Shown here: positions 22,044 through 34,374 of the stretch, one piece after another
Numbering within the stretch: position 1 is the stretch's first letter
Layout: each line of letters opens with the position of its first letter
Source of the DNA: Cricetomys ansorgei
Lineage: Eukaryota > Chordata > Mammalia > Rodentia > Nesomyidae
Length of the DNA stretch: 64,000 nt
NCBI GenBank assembly: GCA_026225945.1
Contig: JAMJFZ010000879.1
Coordinates: forward strand, 760,001-824,000
Direction: 5' to 3'
The notes under the pieces: generated by a model
The model's input: only the letters and a program-made list of their open reading frames with translations
What the model was told of the DNA's origin: nothing
Database searches by the model: none
Position numbers and translations under genes: made by a program

Positions 22044-22152
22044 ATTACCTCACCAGGCTCCAGTGGATAGAGCCAATCAAATACTTAACACAGATGACCC
22101 GGGTTAAATTAAATCTTCAGTTTTTACATATGTTCATGGGCCTATGTGCATG

Positions 22153-22179
22153 CACACACACACACACACACACACACAC
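22153..22179. repeat. (CA)n microsatellite
   Basis: A short pure CA run of about 13 units. Confidence 0.9.
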
Positions 22180-22614
22180 GAGAAACATAATAAATCTAAA
22201 GAGACTAGTTTTTCTCATGTCATTGTTCTTGGTCAGTTATCCATGATATTTAGCAACCTTAACCAATGACTTCATCTAGTCCCCATGAGAAACAGCCTAG
22301 TCATAGGATATCTATCATTTAAAAGATACTCAGAATAATGAAATTAGGATGGAATTTGCTCAGTGGGTAATTTGGTATTTTAAATCTGTCCCAGACTGAT
22401 CACCCCTAGACCTGGCATTTAATACTACTAATTACATGCTGGATCTGACCTGAACACTTCCCCTGGACTCCAGATTATGCACCCAAGTGCCATCTTGACA
22501 GCTCAATGGACTTTCTAACTTTAAGGCTAACACACTCAAAACAAGTGCTGTGTGTTCCCACCCAACTTTGCTTCTCCAACTCTGTCAATGGCAAATCTAC
22601 TATATTTTTAAAAC

Positions 22615-22828
22615 TTTAAAAAAATTTATTTTGTGTATGGGTGTATTGTCTGAATGTATGTCAGTGTATCACACGCAGGCTGTGCCTTGGAGGCCAGATT
22701 AGAGTACCAGATGCCCCCTGGGACTACCATTTCAGATGAAGATATGAGTCACCACGTGGGTGCTAGGAATCAAACTCCGGTCCTCTGGAAGAGCAGTCAG
22801 TTACCACTAAGCCATTGTTCTGGCTCCC
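22615..22828 (-). mobile_element. B2-superfamily SINE, antisense
   Basis: The T-rich tail complement 'aaaaaaatttattttgtgta' is followed by 'gtgggtgctaggaatcaaac', 'tccggtcctctggaagagca' and 'accactaagccattgttctg' (complement of B-box and tRNA head). Near full length. Confidence 0.85.
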
Positions 22829-22829
22829 A

Positions 22830-25800
22830 CAATGCTCAAGGCACTCAGTCTGCAAACTCTACTCTTTCTTGATTCCTATCTCATTACTCACATTCCGTTC
22901 CTTAGCAATTTCTATAGGGTTTATTTTTCAAAACAGGTCCAGAATCTGACTACTGTAACACCTGTACCACTCCTGTGCAGATTCAAACCCACTGTTATCT
23001 TTCCCTTGACTTGAATTCCAACTAGTTGAAAGATCTGTTACTCTGAGAGTTTTCAGTGACCTTTTTAGAGTCTTCCAGAATCTTCCAACCATATACACCA
23101 TAACTACAAGTATCCACAGATATGTGATACCTTCAATCATCTTCTCATATTTGCTTTTTACCACAATACCCTTTGTTTTAATTACAGGTTCTAGGTCCTG
23201 GCTGACTTTTTTTTGTTGTTGTTGTTGTCCAAGAGCCTTCACTCTGTGTTCCCTTCTCCTGGAACGCCCTTGCACTAGACCCTGTGAAAATCACCTTCTG
23301 TACTTGTCTCCCAACTTCTAGATTCTCAAAATTGCTTTCTTTGTTCTTGTTGCTGTCTTTGCAATGTGGAGGTAGCAACCTGAAATAACATACTGTCAAT
23401 CTTGATTTCCTCTGTATGCCATCCTGTTTTGTAGATAAGTTTCCTTTGAATTATTCTGATTTGGGTGTATCATACTATCATTTCTTTTCTGCTGTAACCA
23501 TGAATAGTATTATTAGTAATGTATTTAAGACTTACTGCTTTTAGAAGAGGCCGTGGAAAGCAGGACAGCAAATGAGATTCTGGAATAGTCTTTACTAAAT
23601 TTGTGGAGTACAGAGATAGGAGAAATCTTGCATTCTAATATAATCCCAATGGGCCTTGATTGTTTTGTGTCTTTGCTGATGACTTCATTTTCTTCCCCAT
23701 AATAATGACATTGTGATAGCTGGGATTCTAACCAAGAAGTAGTCCAGATGACTAATAAGGTAGACACACTCGAGAGGGCTGGATAAAATGATCTTGAAAT
23801 ATGAGTGGGCCAGAGAATATAATGTGATATTCTGTCCGAGTTGCTACAACTTACATAATATTCATGGCTTAGGAAAAGGTACATACCTAAAATCAGCATT
23901 TTGTAGATAATGTGCATATTTGCATATCTCATCTTGCTTATTTATTGATAACTCATAAGCCTAAATGTTTTATTCTGTATCTCGGGGGAAAATGAGCTCT
24001 AGAGCAGGTCTTGGCTTGTAACGCAGGCAGTCCTTCTTTCATAACACAGTACACCTATTAATAACATAACTATATGTGGCAGGCATCGATGTTCTGCAAG
24101 TCCCTGGCAAACCCAGTTGGAAAATCAACAGTACAGAGATTGTGGTTCTGGAGTAACGCCATGCCCTTCTTTACTGACAACCTACTCCCTATTTGCAAAG
24201 CAGACTCTGGCTTGCACCTAAGCTCTGGCAGACACTAAACACTGGATCACGCGGTATAAAACAACTATGTGACTTGAACTTTCCATTATCTTGAAATATG
24301 ACCTGACCCACAGAATGTAAAAGGGAATATAAGCAATAATATTTTACTAGGAAATTGGAGTGCTATACCCAAGTCCAGCCCTGAGCATGTCAACTACAGG
24401 AACAGATGGCTCATGAGCACTGTGCCTGCTCTTTCTGCTCTTCAGTCTTCCCGTCACCGCGACTTCATGGGGAGTTCATAATGCATGGCATGAGGGAGAC
24501 AAAAGCATAGCTATGACTCCACGCTCTGATGGAGCCAGCTGGGGAAGTGCGGACACTGCACAATAGTCACACTCAGTAGTGACCTTGAACGACGGCAGGA
24601 GGGGACTAACATCACTCCACGAAGGTGTAGAAGCTGAGGACATTGGAGACAGACATGTGTGAATCACATCTCAGGACTCTCTGAATTTCAATGGAGAGGC
24701 GAGTGGGCGAGCCTCGGGTAGGGGATTGCTAGATTCAGGTAGGGGAAGGCAGTTCTCCACTCCTTCTCCCGTGTGTTTCCTTTAAGCTGCCATATGCCCT
24801 GGCTGAGAATAACATGCCTCCTCCTGAGGTTATTTTTGATTTATGGATCCCTCCTTTTGTATTTCTATAACTGAACTCTGCCCCTCCAGGGATAATGGTG
24901 GTGACAGCACCTCTCCAACCAACCCTGTGGTTCCAGTTCATCCAGCCTACACCTTCGTAAATGGAACCTAATTAAAAAACCCTCCCAATTTATCCAATTC
25001 AGTGAGAACCATCTGTTTCCTATTCTGGAATATGCCTCACATGGCCATCTTTCCTCTGAACTACACATTGTTTATTATTTAGAGTTCAAGGAACTGCAAG
25101 TGATATAAATATTCCAACCACCCTCGCTTAAGCTACCAAAGCATATGGATTATTGGGCTGCATCACTAGAAAGTCCAAGCAATGATTCTGTCTGCAGGCG
25201 CGGCTGAGTCCAAGAGCTCACGTGACGCTGGCAAGGCCCCCCCTCCTTCTCTTGGCTCTCATGTGTGCTGCCTTCCTTCTCAGGCAAGTACTTTCTACTG
25301 AGTGACAAATATGGACACTGGCAGCTTTGGGCTTACAGTTGACACACAAATTACAGCCTCAGAGAAAAGAGCGTGAGAGATGCTGTATCTTCACACACAT
25401 TGTGACGTTATTCTTTGTGAATAGGAGTGCCATTAAGGTTGTTTCACATATGTAGCCTAAGTTACCAAACCCTCTGCAGTCTGGCTAAGGACTGGCAGGA
25501 AATAGAAAATAGACATAGAAAAGATGGTGGCGAGAGCACATCATCTTTTAAGCCCTCAAAGTCCTTTCTTTCTGAAGTGTACACTTGAAAACAGGGAAGG
25601 ACACTGGAGAGTGCCTGAAGACCAGCCTGCCTCTACTGTACGTGTGATGCTCCTCTTCCTAGAATGCAGACTCACTTGTCCACCTGGATAAAAGCTGGTG
25701 TGGTAAATCCATTCGACATGGTCTCTCAGCTTCATTCTAATTGGTAAAAGAAATAATTTGTTGGAAGCGGGGGGGCTCCTTGGGGTGAACAGACTGGTAA

Positions 25801-26479
25801 TTCTGCCCAAAAGACTACGTTGAAAGTCAAGAAAGGCCTTTGCCAACCTTGTATTTCTTCCTTGGCAGCCAGTTCTTCAAATATAAATTGGAATAGACTG
25901 CAGGAATCTTAGAGATCAGGAAGAACACCAAGGAGCCCGCTTGTCTAGGATAGAGGATACAGAGTGGCCTCCGTAATATGTAATAGCAAAGCAGCTGGCT
26001 ACAGTAGGAGAGGGAAGAGACAGGTAGGGCAGGCTGGGCTACTCAAGGGAAGTGCCCACAGTTAGGCAGTTAGTAGAGTCATGGGAAACCACAGGGAATT
26101 CATGGCACATCACGGAAATGGCAGGAGACTACAGCTGTTCAAGAAAGGAGAGCCTGTGGGCTAGACAAGGGGATTAACAACACACTTCAGGGAAGGTAAG
26201 GCAAAAAAGGGAAGCCTTAAGATGAGAAGAAATATATGTATGTTAAGAAATGGCAGATGGAATTCATTTGCTAATGAATTCTTGGTTGCATGCATCAAGT
26301 CAGAATCAAAGTATCTAGAATCCCATGTAGCATCTTTCAAAATGTATGACTATTTCTGAGAAACTCTTCCACGTGTTTTCCTCAACAGAGTTTCATTAAA
26401 TTGTTTATTTCTATGAGTTTAGGACCTATTATGAAGGGTAGAGAGGCACTGGTTTTTGGATATCCATCCTGAGATTTAG
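22830..26479. other. Long single-copy stretch
   Basis: No SINE, LTR or L1 words recognised apart from a (TTG) run at 23213-23229. Open frames (for example 135 aa at 23525-23932, minus, and 96 aa at 25556-25846, minus) carry no motif I recognise. This is one of the least repetitive parts of the window. Confidence 0.4.
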
Positions 26480-26640
26480 AAGCTAGGTGTTTTGGGGTCA
26501 AATGACTGGACTTTATAAAATTTGAACACAATTCCTACTTCATGGAATTGTAGATAATACCGTAGATGACATGCACCAAGCAACTGCCACAGTAATCACT
26601 CAGTGAATGGTGACAGATATTACCAATTCCTTAACCAGAA
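26480..26640 (+). mobile_element. MIR relic
   Basis: 'ttcctacttcatggaattg', 'tagataataccgtagatgac' and 'agtaatcactcagtgaatgg' follow the MIR 3' half in order ('...cctacctcatagggttg...gtaagcgctcaataaatg'). Confidence 0.55.
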
Positions 26641-27574
26641 TGGATTCTCTGGAAGTGTCATACTAATGGTAAGTTGATAATGATATTAGTAGCTACTTCC
26701 TCCTCTCACCTTACTTTATCTAGTTGAATAAACAGACCATATTAACCTTCAACACTTTTTTACATTTTAGTTCTGTTGGGAAAAAAAAAAAGTGTGACTT
26801 CCCTATGGTTTGGTTCTGTTCCTCAGAGTTGGGGTCAAAACAGTTATATTCATTTGCTCTGCCAGCCCGGCTCTCATCCTGGGTCACAGGGTCATGGGTT
26901 GCTTTTGCTGAGATATGGGAATCTAACTGGACTTTGACGTTTCTGGCTTGTCACAGACTCCACACTTTCACTGTGATTCTGATGTCAGTGTAGCTTGATC
27001 TTTGGACCTATTCTCACCGGCTGAAATTTCAGCTTCTGAAACAATTATGCTTTTCATGTTGTAAGATAAGGAAGGGGGGGCATCTTGAACCGTGATGACT
27101 ATACCTAACTAACATGTTATTCAGTATATCAGAGAGGTGTGAGAGTCAAGGAACAGAGTCTCCTAGCTTTTGTGCACACTAACTAAAAGATGATTATAGC
27201 AATGATGACATGTCACCCCTTTCTCCCAGGTGCTTCTAGATTATTCCTGCTCATCAGAAATCTAGGAGGTGGAAGGGTGGATGTCAGAGGTAGGGTTGAA
27301 TATAAAGAGATGCTTTTCTCCTTTGATTTTACTGAGGGAAAGTACAAAGTAGTTGTGTTTGTGGATGTGTTCACTTTGAATATTCCATTTGCTTCCCTCT
27401 GGTTCTAATATGGAGCCTTGATTCCTACTTTTGGTTTCTCTAATCAGATTGTATGGATACATTCTTTTTTATTTTCCTGATAAGAGAAGAGAAGCTGTCA
27501 TATGTGCACTCAGAAGGCACTTAGCTGTGTGAAACAGCTAAAGTTCTTACTAAAGTTCTCTTTTAAGAAGTCAA
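26641..27574. other. Single-copy DNA
   Basis: No repeat recognised. An 89-aa plus frame (26724-26993) and two short overlapping frames near 27.2-27.4 kb are without recognisable domains. Confidence 0.4.
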
Positions 27575-27780
27575 GGATCAGAGCTGGAGAGATGTCTCAG
27601 TGGTTACGGGTTGTGGTTGCTCTTGCAAAGGTCCTGGGTTAAGCTCTTAGAGCCCATGTGACAGATGACAACCATGTATAACTTCAGATCCAGGGGATCC
27701 AACACCTTATTCTGGCCTCTGAGAAAACAAGGCACAAAATACTCATACACACAAACATAAATACGTCTTAAAAAAAAAAC
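27575..27780 (+). mobile_element. B2-superfamily SINE, sense
   Basis: 'agagctggagagatgtctca' (tRNA head), 'ggtcctgggttaagctctta' (B box), 'atccaggggatccaacacct' and 'aaatactcatacacacaaac', then an A tail at 27770-27779. Confidence 0.9.
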
Positions 27781-28189
27781 ACCAAGAATGGCTTTATGAA
27801 ACTCAAATCTTCTTTGAGTTCGGTAAGAATGTGTCTTTATTTTGAAACATCACTGAGAAAGATTTCCAGGTTGCAAAGACTATCTCTGTTGCTTTTACTT
27901 TCCCTCATTAAGGTTGGACTGAGAGCCTCAGACTTCATGAATTGTATCTGCAGAGGGAGGCAGTCCACAAGACAGCGCTCTTGAGACGGAAACCCAAAAG
28001 AGGACATCTGCTTAGCTTCGGTTTATTTGTTTTGCATCAAAGCCTATCGTTTGGCTGTTAGTCACCCTTCTGTGTTTCCAGAGCCATCCTGTGGCTAAAG
28101 ACCACAGCTGTGTGTTTAAAGCATGAGACCATGTGTTTGAGGGGCCACTTGGTGATAGATATTTGTATACCTTTTACTGCTGGATCCAG

Positions 28190-28440
28190 CACTGCTTGGT
28201 CCTAGGAACCTGACTGGGACAATGAGGGAATGAAGCAAGGACAGACACACAGACGGAAAAGTTGGGTACTGTTGACTCGGCTGGCTCCGCTGAATCAGCA
28301 GCAGCCACCCAGCAAGCTGAATCTTCAGCATATTCATTATGCACAGCAGAAGGACAGGTATGCCAGTCTGGAGAGGAGTCTCTGTAGGGGAGCAGCCCCA
28401 GGTTTCAGTTAACCTGGAGGAGGAAGCTGCAGTTTTGCAC
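28190..28440 (-). mobile_element. Possible ERVK-like LTR fragment, antisense
   Basis: Phrases 'gactcggctggctccgctga', 'atcagcagcagccaccc', 'aagctgaatcttcagcatat' and 'ggagaggagtctctgtaggg' resemble the antisense of a rodent ERVK LTR remembered from consensus. No edges were found. A 111-aa minus frame overlapping it is not a recognisable protein. Confidence 0.35.
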
Positions 28441-28444
28441 ACAC

Positions 28445-29030
28445 TGGTCAATCATTTCTAAATACTTGTACTTGGACCAGAGGAAGGCTTGGCCAATTCC
28501 CACACATCTTGGGCATTAGACCTCGTTAACAATACATATTCATGCAGGACTTCATCCACTCCTCAAGCATTCACTCAAGCTCTCCTCAGATCTCCACATA
28601 CCACTACCTTTCTCTTTTTATCAATTAAATATGGGTGGTTTTTTTGGTGACAATTTTAAACATATAAATAACACAGCCTCCTTACACACACTGTGCCGTT
28701 TCTTGGTGGGAAGTGGTCATAGTAAACATTCAGAGTGAGGCAAACTCTAAAGTGTAGTTCATAATTTGAAATATAGAAGTCAGAAGCTCTCAAGGACTTA
28801 AACATATTCTCCCGAGCTATTAAGACAGACTCAGAATATAAGTGTTAGGATAGTGCTGAGAAGCAGGAGTCCCTGCTCGTTGCTGTTGGGGGCCATAAAT
28901 AGCTGTGCAGTTGCTGCAGAGAATACTGTCGTGATTCCTCAAAGACCAGAACATTGGGTCTCTGTGATGCAGGGCTTCTGGGGTGCTTGAGCCCCCAGTC
29001 ACTGAAAACGGTCTTAGAGGTTCTGGTTGG
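28445..29030. other. Single-copy DNA
   Basis: Nothing recognised. Two overlapping 71-aa minus frames near 28.82-29.06 kb are in ordinary sequence without a visible domain. Confidence 0.35.
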
Positions 29031-29034
29031 TACA

Positions 29035-29270
29035 AGCATGTTCATAGCCGAGTTATTCACACCTGTAAGAACAGTGGAAGGAAGCAGCCCAAATGCGCAC
29101 TAAAGGGTGAGTTGGTAAAAATGTGTTTTTACTAAGAAAATGCAATATTAATTATTTAGCTTTTAAAGAGAAGGAAATTACGCTCCGTGCAACAATCAAA
29201 ATGAACACTGACGTCATTTTGAGAGAAATAAGGCAAAGGATGTCACCTCTCTGTGGTTCAGACAATGATA
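29035..29270 (+). mobile_element. L1 ORF2/3'-UTR junction fragment, sense
   Basis: 'catgttcatagccgagttat', 'tcacacctgtaagaacagtg', 'gaagcagcccaaatgcgcac' and later 'gagagaaataaggcaaagga' reproduce the order of the end of L1 ORF2 ('...gcattattcacaatagcc...aacccaaatgtcc...agtgaaataagcc...'). Frame is lost. Confidence 0.75.
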
Positions 29271-29349
29271 AATAAGATTTATCATTATCATTTATTATTG
29301 TTTTATATCTAAAAGCTGTATAGTCTTTAATGATATTCATACAGCACAG

Positions 29350-29560
29350 GGTACAATGTGTGTCTTCTGTAGCCAGGCTGCTGACCTTTAACTCCTACCT
29401 CTCCTTTTGACCCCTGGATGACCTTTGACAGCATGACCCCTCTGAGCTTCAGCTACCCCTTTTGGAAGCAGAGATACCAAAATTGTTCCTCTCATAAGGT
29501 TATGGTGAGGATTAAAGAAATTCAACCAGTGCCTGCAACAGAGCCTGCGAGCTCCTACCC
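29350..29560 (+). mobile_element. MIR relic
   Basis: 'tctgagcttcagctacccct', 'ttatggtgaggattaaagaa' and 'accagtgcctgcaacagagc' match the MIR core and 3' end in order. Confidence 0.65.
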
Positions 29561-30234
29561 AGAGGAGGTGTGGGAGTTCCCCTCACCATTTGTGAATGCA
29601 TAAAGCCTTCCTAATGAACTCAGCATCTCAGGGTGATTTGGCAGGTGCATAGTCTTTCAGAATCTCAAATAGAGTTTCCAGTAGAAGTACCTAATATCTT
29701 AAATATGGAAAAATAAAAGCCCCTTGCTTTGGTGACATAGTAGATTTTTTTTTTCTTCTTTAGGTCAGAGTTATCCATGTCTAAACCAGCAGTATACTTT
29801 CCTATCCCAGAAATATACTTTGTCTCCTTATTTTGGTTTCATCATTCATTTAAAGGAAATGTATTCCTGCCCTCGGATATTCTGCTGCCTTGGCCTTAGC
29901 TTTTAGATGCGTTTTGTTTGTTGGTTTTGCTTCTTTCCTCTGTTAGCTATACTCAATTTGTATTTATTGTCAAATGATTTAGTGAGCTGCAAGAACACGT
30001 GCATGTCCAATTTTGCAAATGAGACTGAGATAGACAACGGGAAATCATGTGTACATAACGGCCACAGTACAAGTAAACTTGGACATTTTCCTCTGCACAG
30101 CAATGATACTCAAAGTATCATGCTGCCTAAGAGTAAGCCGTGAACTAACCCCATCAGGTGTCTTGCTGTAATATAACAACATACTGTGGTCTTTTTCTTC
30201 CTAAACCAACTTAATGAGGCTTTTCCTAAGCAAA
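29561..30234. other. AT-rich single-copy DNA
   Basis: Nothing recognised. A pyrimidine-rich tract 'ttttttttcttctttag' ends at 29763 but has no matching nearby donor. Frames of 66 and 78 aa near 29.9-30.1 kb overlap on opposite strands. Confidence 0.35.
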
Positions 30235-30900
30235 CTGAATGAACTACACTTATGTGTTGGTACAAGGACAAATATTTAAAAGACAGTTGGATCACTCTGG
30301 CTTAGTAAAGTGGTGATTGTAGCTTCTACTCCAAGAGCCTCGTAGCCCTGGGTGGCTAGCGAGGTTTTCAATATCAGGTGTGATTTTCCTTTCTCTGAGT
30401 GGGACTTAAGTCCAACTGGAGAGCTGCTGGTGACTGTCAAGGTGCGTGCCACTCCCGCACCCTTGGGTTGTTGTGCTGGGGTTCACAGGCATCACAGCTG
30501 AGGAGGACCCGTGGTTGTTTCCTCCTGTGGAAGCTTGCATCACTGATGCCTTCTTGAACCAGGAGAGCTATTGCTCATGGAGAGGGTATTAGGGTCAGTT
30601 CCGGCTCAGGGGACTCTTAGCTGAAATGCATGGTGTCCGCCTTAGATGGGGAGGGGCTGGTCAAAGGTGAAAACAATAGCCAACAGTGTTTGAGGAGTCT
30701 CTTAACAACCCTGGCCAATGACCCAAGAGAGGGCTTCTCATGTCTGGTGTTGGCAATTTTGTTAGATGGTCTTTGGCCCTCGGAGGAAGCATGGTCAGCC
30801 CATATGGGGAAACTCTACTTAAACTGGATATGTATCTGTATACATAGCCTTATATGTACTGTAAGTATTTTTAGGTGGGTTATTAATAGTATGATTCCTT
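30235..30900. mobile_element. Rodent L1-type (Lx-like) noncoding segment
   Basis: 'gtacaaggacaaatatttaa', 'ggcttagtaaagtggtgatt', 'gtgggacttaagtccaactg' and 'gagagctgctggtgactg' are further words of the unit also seen in part at 34380-35290. Diverged. A 116-aa frame over it (30630-30980) is not L1-coding. Confidence 0.55.
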
Positions 30901-32094
30901 ATGACTTTCTCAGACACTGTTACTGTTCTTTACCTTCCTCCCTCCTTTTTCTGTATTTATCTCCCTCCTCTCCCTCTTGATTTAAAGACCCAGTCTCTCT
31001 CATGTCCCCCTTCAGGCCTCTTGCACCCTGCTGTTTCCCTCTCTATTGCTTCCCAAACACCTCCAAAACGGTCCCTTGTTTCTGCAGTTTCTGCAGTCAC
31101 TCCGGTTATTTACTTGCATCTGAAGCTTTGGCACAAGGAGCCTGAGAAGAGAGAGAACATGAGACGTTTGTCTTTCCAGTGTGTTAAATTTATGTTCTTT
31201 ATAAAATCTACTGTTAGGTACTCTGTTACTGCAGACTGTTTTATAGCACATTGTTTTATTTTAATAGAACCTTCCCCTTTAGTGGCTGGCTGTTTCTGCT
31301 GGACCGTTGTCTTGATAAATTTGGTATTATCCTTATGTCTCTTTTTCTATATGTGAGGCATGTGATCTTTCATCTCTTTGACCACTTTAACAGCAGGCTT
31401 TTGCCATTAAAAGAACTGGAATTACCTGATCAGTGTCAGAGGGCAGCAGGTGGCTGGGCTCAAACTCAGGTGAATTGAATTTCACTCAACCTAGCTTTGG
31501 GGAGTGGCAGTGTTGTAGCCAATTAGCCTTACTAGCCAAGTCATGATCACCACAAATTGACAGTTTTCTCAGGCAGATGGGCCACAGGACTTTGTATTTA
31601 TGTGTCGCCTTCCAAGTAATGTTTGGCCCACTGAAGTTGGAAATCAGCCTCATATCTCATGATATCGATAAAGAAACGTAATGTGTATTATTTGTACTGA
31701 TACATATGGTTACAAATTTTGTACTTATATTTTATTTTCCACATTTAATTTTGTACTTTGCTGCAGAAACAAATTTTACAGTGTTGAATTTTAAAACAAA
31801 AGGAGATATTCTAATACTTTGTACTTGTGCTCCAATTGGCTGTCTTTATGCCCTCATACTTTGTAGACCCCTGTTCCAAACTTGGAGGAACTTGGTAAGA
31901 TGGGGTTTACTTTTAATTCTTCTATTTCTTAAAAGAACCAAATCTAATGCTTTGAATAGATTGTTGCTATTAATTCACAACCTTGATGATGTCCAGGGGG
32001 TCCTTGTATCAAATCACTCGGATGGGGTTCAGGATTAGCATTTTCCAAAGTTCTCCATATGATCCCACTGTGCAAAAAAAGTTGCAAACTTCCC
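30901..32094. other. Single-copy DNA
   Basis: A 151-aa plus frame (30901-31356) and a 110-aa plus frame (31706-32038) have hydrophobic, low-information translations typical of AT/CT-rich noncoding DNA. No domain, signal or splice context supports them. Confidence 0.4.
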
Positions 32095-32245
32095 TATTAG
32101 GATAGCATTTCTCCACCTTGGCATGCATGAGAGCTACCTGGAGAGCTTGTTAAGGTAGGGATTCTTGGGGCCTTCTTGTGGTTACATCACAGTTTTATTT
32201 TAACAAGCTCCCAGGTGAAGCTGTGTTACTGGCCCTTGCTATACT
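32095..32245 (+). mobile_element. MER5A-type hAT-Charlie relic
   Basis: 'catgagagctacctggagag', 'cttgttaaggtagggattct', 'tggggcc', 'ttttaacaagctcccaggtg' and 'aagctgtg' follow MER5A closely in order ('...cacctgggaacttgttagaaatgca...ttttaacaagccctccaggtgattctgatg'). Confidence 0.75.
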
Positions 32246-33809
32246 CAGCAGCTCAATTTCGTAGATGAGACAGCTACCCGCCTCTGACAACAGAACAAAG
32301 CTTTAGTAATTAAAAACAGATTCAGCCTATGGCTATATCGATGGGCTGGGACCAAATTATTCTTGAAAATACTTTCTTAGGTATTTCAAAGAGCCCACTG
32401 ATTACCTATTGTACACTGGGTGGTGCCTACCATAAAGTCCATGAAGTCAACTCACTTTCTGGCCGTACGATCTTGGCCACATGATGACTTAGACAAGTTT
32501 ATTAACATACCTCTTCCCCTTTTCAGAAATCTGTGGTTAATATTATACATTCTAGATACAAGATGGGCCAGACTTCTACAGCTGAAGTTTCTTCTTGTGC
32601 CCAGATTTAGGTCTTTCCAAACTTCTGGGGGACCAATTCTCAAATCTCAAATCTTGCTATGCATAAAACTAGCAGGAATGAAGAGACAGTTCCAGCCTGA
32701 CATTGTTATTTGTTCCATATATGCTCAAGAAAGATACTTTCAAACTCTCTAGACCTTGTTTTTCTCATTTATAAAATGAGTTGGATGAAACGAATGTTTT
32801 TAAGCTCTCTTCCGGTTCTAAAATCGTTATCGTTTTCATTTTACAGACTCCTAGATTCTGAACGAACATGTTGTTTATTATGTGAAAGGGTTTGTGATGG
32901 TTCACCAACTCAGTACATTAGAAAGATTAGTTCAGATGTTTGGCTTTTGGGGGCTTTAGCTTTTTAGCTTCTAGGACAGCAAATCTGATTAAAATGGGTG
33001 TATTTCCATGGTGACTTTGCTTGATCCATCTGTGGCTGGGAAGCCTAGCCACAAATATCTTTGCAACGATTAAACCACCGGTTTAAATCTTCCTCTGGCA
33101 AAAATAATGAAGGGATTCTATCTCCCTGGTAGAAAATATATCCTTTTGTATGAAAAGTCTACATGCCAAGCAGCAGAATTGAGAACATTATAGCCAGATT
33201 CAAAAAAGAAAGATTAGTGAATTTTTGTAGGGTTCCAGTTGGGTCTTCTAATCTGTTATCCACAAACAGACCTGTTGGGTGATTGCCAGTGACTCACTGC
33301 GAGGGAAAACTGAGAGGCTGTGACAGGCCTTGTAACGATTTTCCAGACTAACAATCTAATAATACAGATGTTTAGGAACAACTCAAGAAGCTTTGAGGTG
33401 TTTCTAAGAAGAAAAGTAGATAATAAGATCACTCTTAATTAATCAATATTCTGGGTACATTTCCTAAGGAATAATTGCACACAATAAAAGTTGTGTTCAT
33501 GGAGATGTTGAGATAGATTTATATGCACATGCAATATTAAAATAAGGAAAGCAACCTACCGTTCAACAATAATAAATAAAATGTCAAATGAAAGTTGTCA
33601 AGTGAATTATTCCAGTTGTAGAATTGAATAACATGTAGCTACTAACTGAATTACGAGAACATTAATATACATGGAAAAGTAGTTACAAGTTGTGAAGTTA
33701 TAAAATCTAGTGCAGAATCAGTACTTTAATGGTCAGCATTTAGTAGGAGACCATGCTATTTATGCTATTTAGTGTTATGTAAAATAATTTCATTGGTTTT
33801 CTGTTAATG
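32246..33809. other. Mostly single-copy DNA with one MIR-like relic
   Basis: It contains the MIR-like piece at 32740-32840 and two short inverted repeats at 33031-33053 and 33070-33086. A 110-aa plus frame at 32420-32752 lies beside an acceptor-like tract ending at 32525 but has no recognisable domain. Confidence 0.4.
32740..32840 (+). mobile_element. MIR/CORE-SINE-like relic
   Basis: 'ctagaccttgtttttctcat', 'ttataaaatgagttggatg' and 'ctctcttccggttctaaaat' follow the classic '...ctcagtttcctcatctgtaaaatg...ccttccagctctaa' order. Confidence 0.5.
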
Positions 33810-34369
33810 TACAAAATTATAAGGAGAAACATTTCTTTGGCTCACTGTTTTAGAGATTTCAGTCCTTGATTGGTTTGTCTGGTTAATTTGGATTTGTGGC
33901 CAGATAGCACATGATCACAGAAGCAGGTGGTGAGAGATCTGCTATCCTCGTGGCAGGGATAAGGAAGAGGCTGGGGTCCCTTAATCCTCTTCAGGAACAC
34001 ACCCCAATGACCCAAGCTTTCCCAAGAGGCATGCCTCTCCTTCCTCCAGGATCATGCAGAATAACCCAGGATGACCTCAAGCTCAGGATCTTAATTTAAA
34101 GACATATGTATCTACTTCTCCTTTCTTAGAAATTAGAATTTATAGAGTTTGTCTGTTGATGACTTGGCTTAACACGCTGACATTGATTGATCTTCAAATC
34201 AGTCAATTAACTAAAATTTATCACAGACACAAGCCTCACTATGCCATGAAGTAGTTATTTGGAGATACAGATACTTTGCTTAAAGATATATTTTTTTAAG
34301 TTTATGACTGATATTCCCTTGAAACTTTCTTTTTCTAAACTTCAAAATCACATTTAATTTATTTTTCCC
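33810..34369. other. Mostly single-copy; possible MaLR-internal trace
   Basis: 'tttggctcactgttttagag' and 'atttcagtccttgattggtt' (33836-33875) resemble an old MaLR phrase, but the rest does not follow convincingly. A TGATTGAT word with flanking TAAT motifs lies at 34184-34215. Confidence 0.3.
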
Positions 34370-34374
34370 CCCTC

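Noticed and set aside
30901..31356. 151-aa plus-strand frame as a gene
   Set aside because: Hydrophobic low-information translation of CT-rich DNA, overlapped by frames on the other strand; no domain, promoter or splice support.
33836..34060. MaLR-internal-like phrase
   Set aside because: About 40 bp of resemblance without supporting downstream words; left as unclassified.
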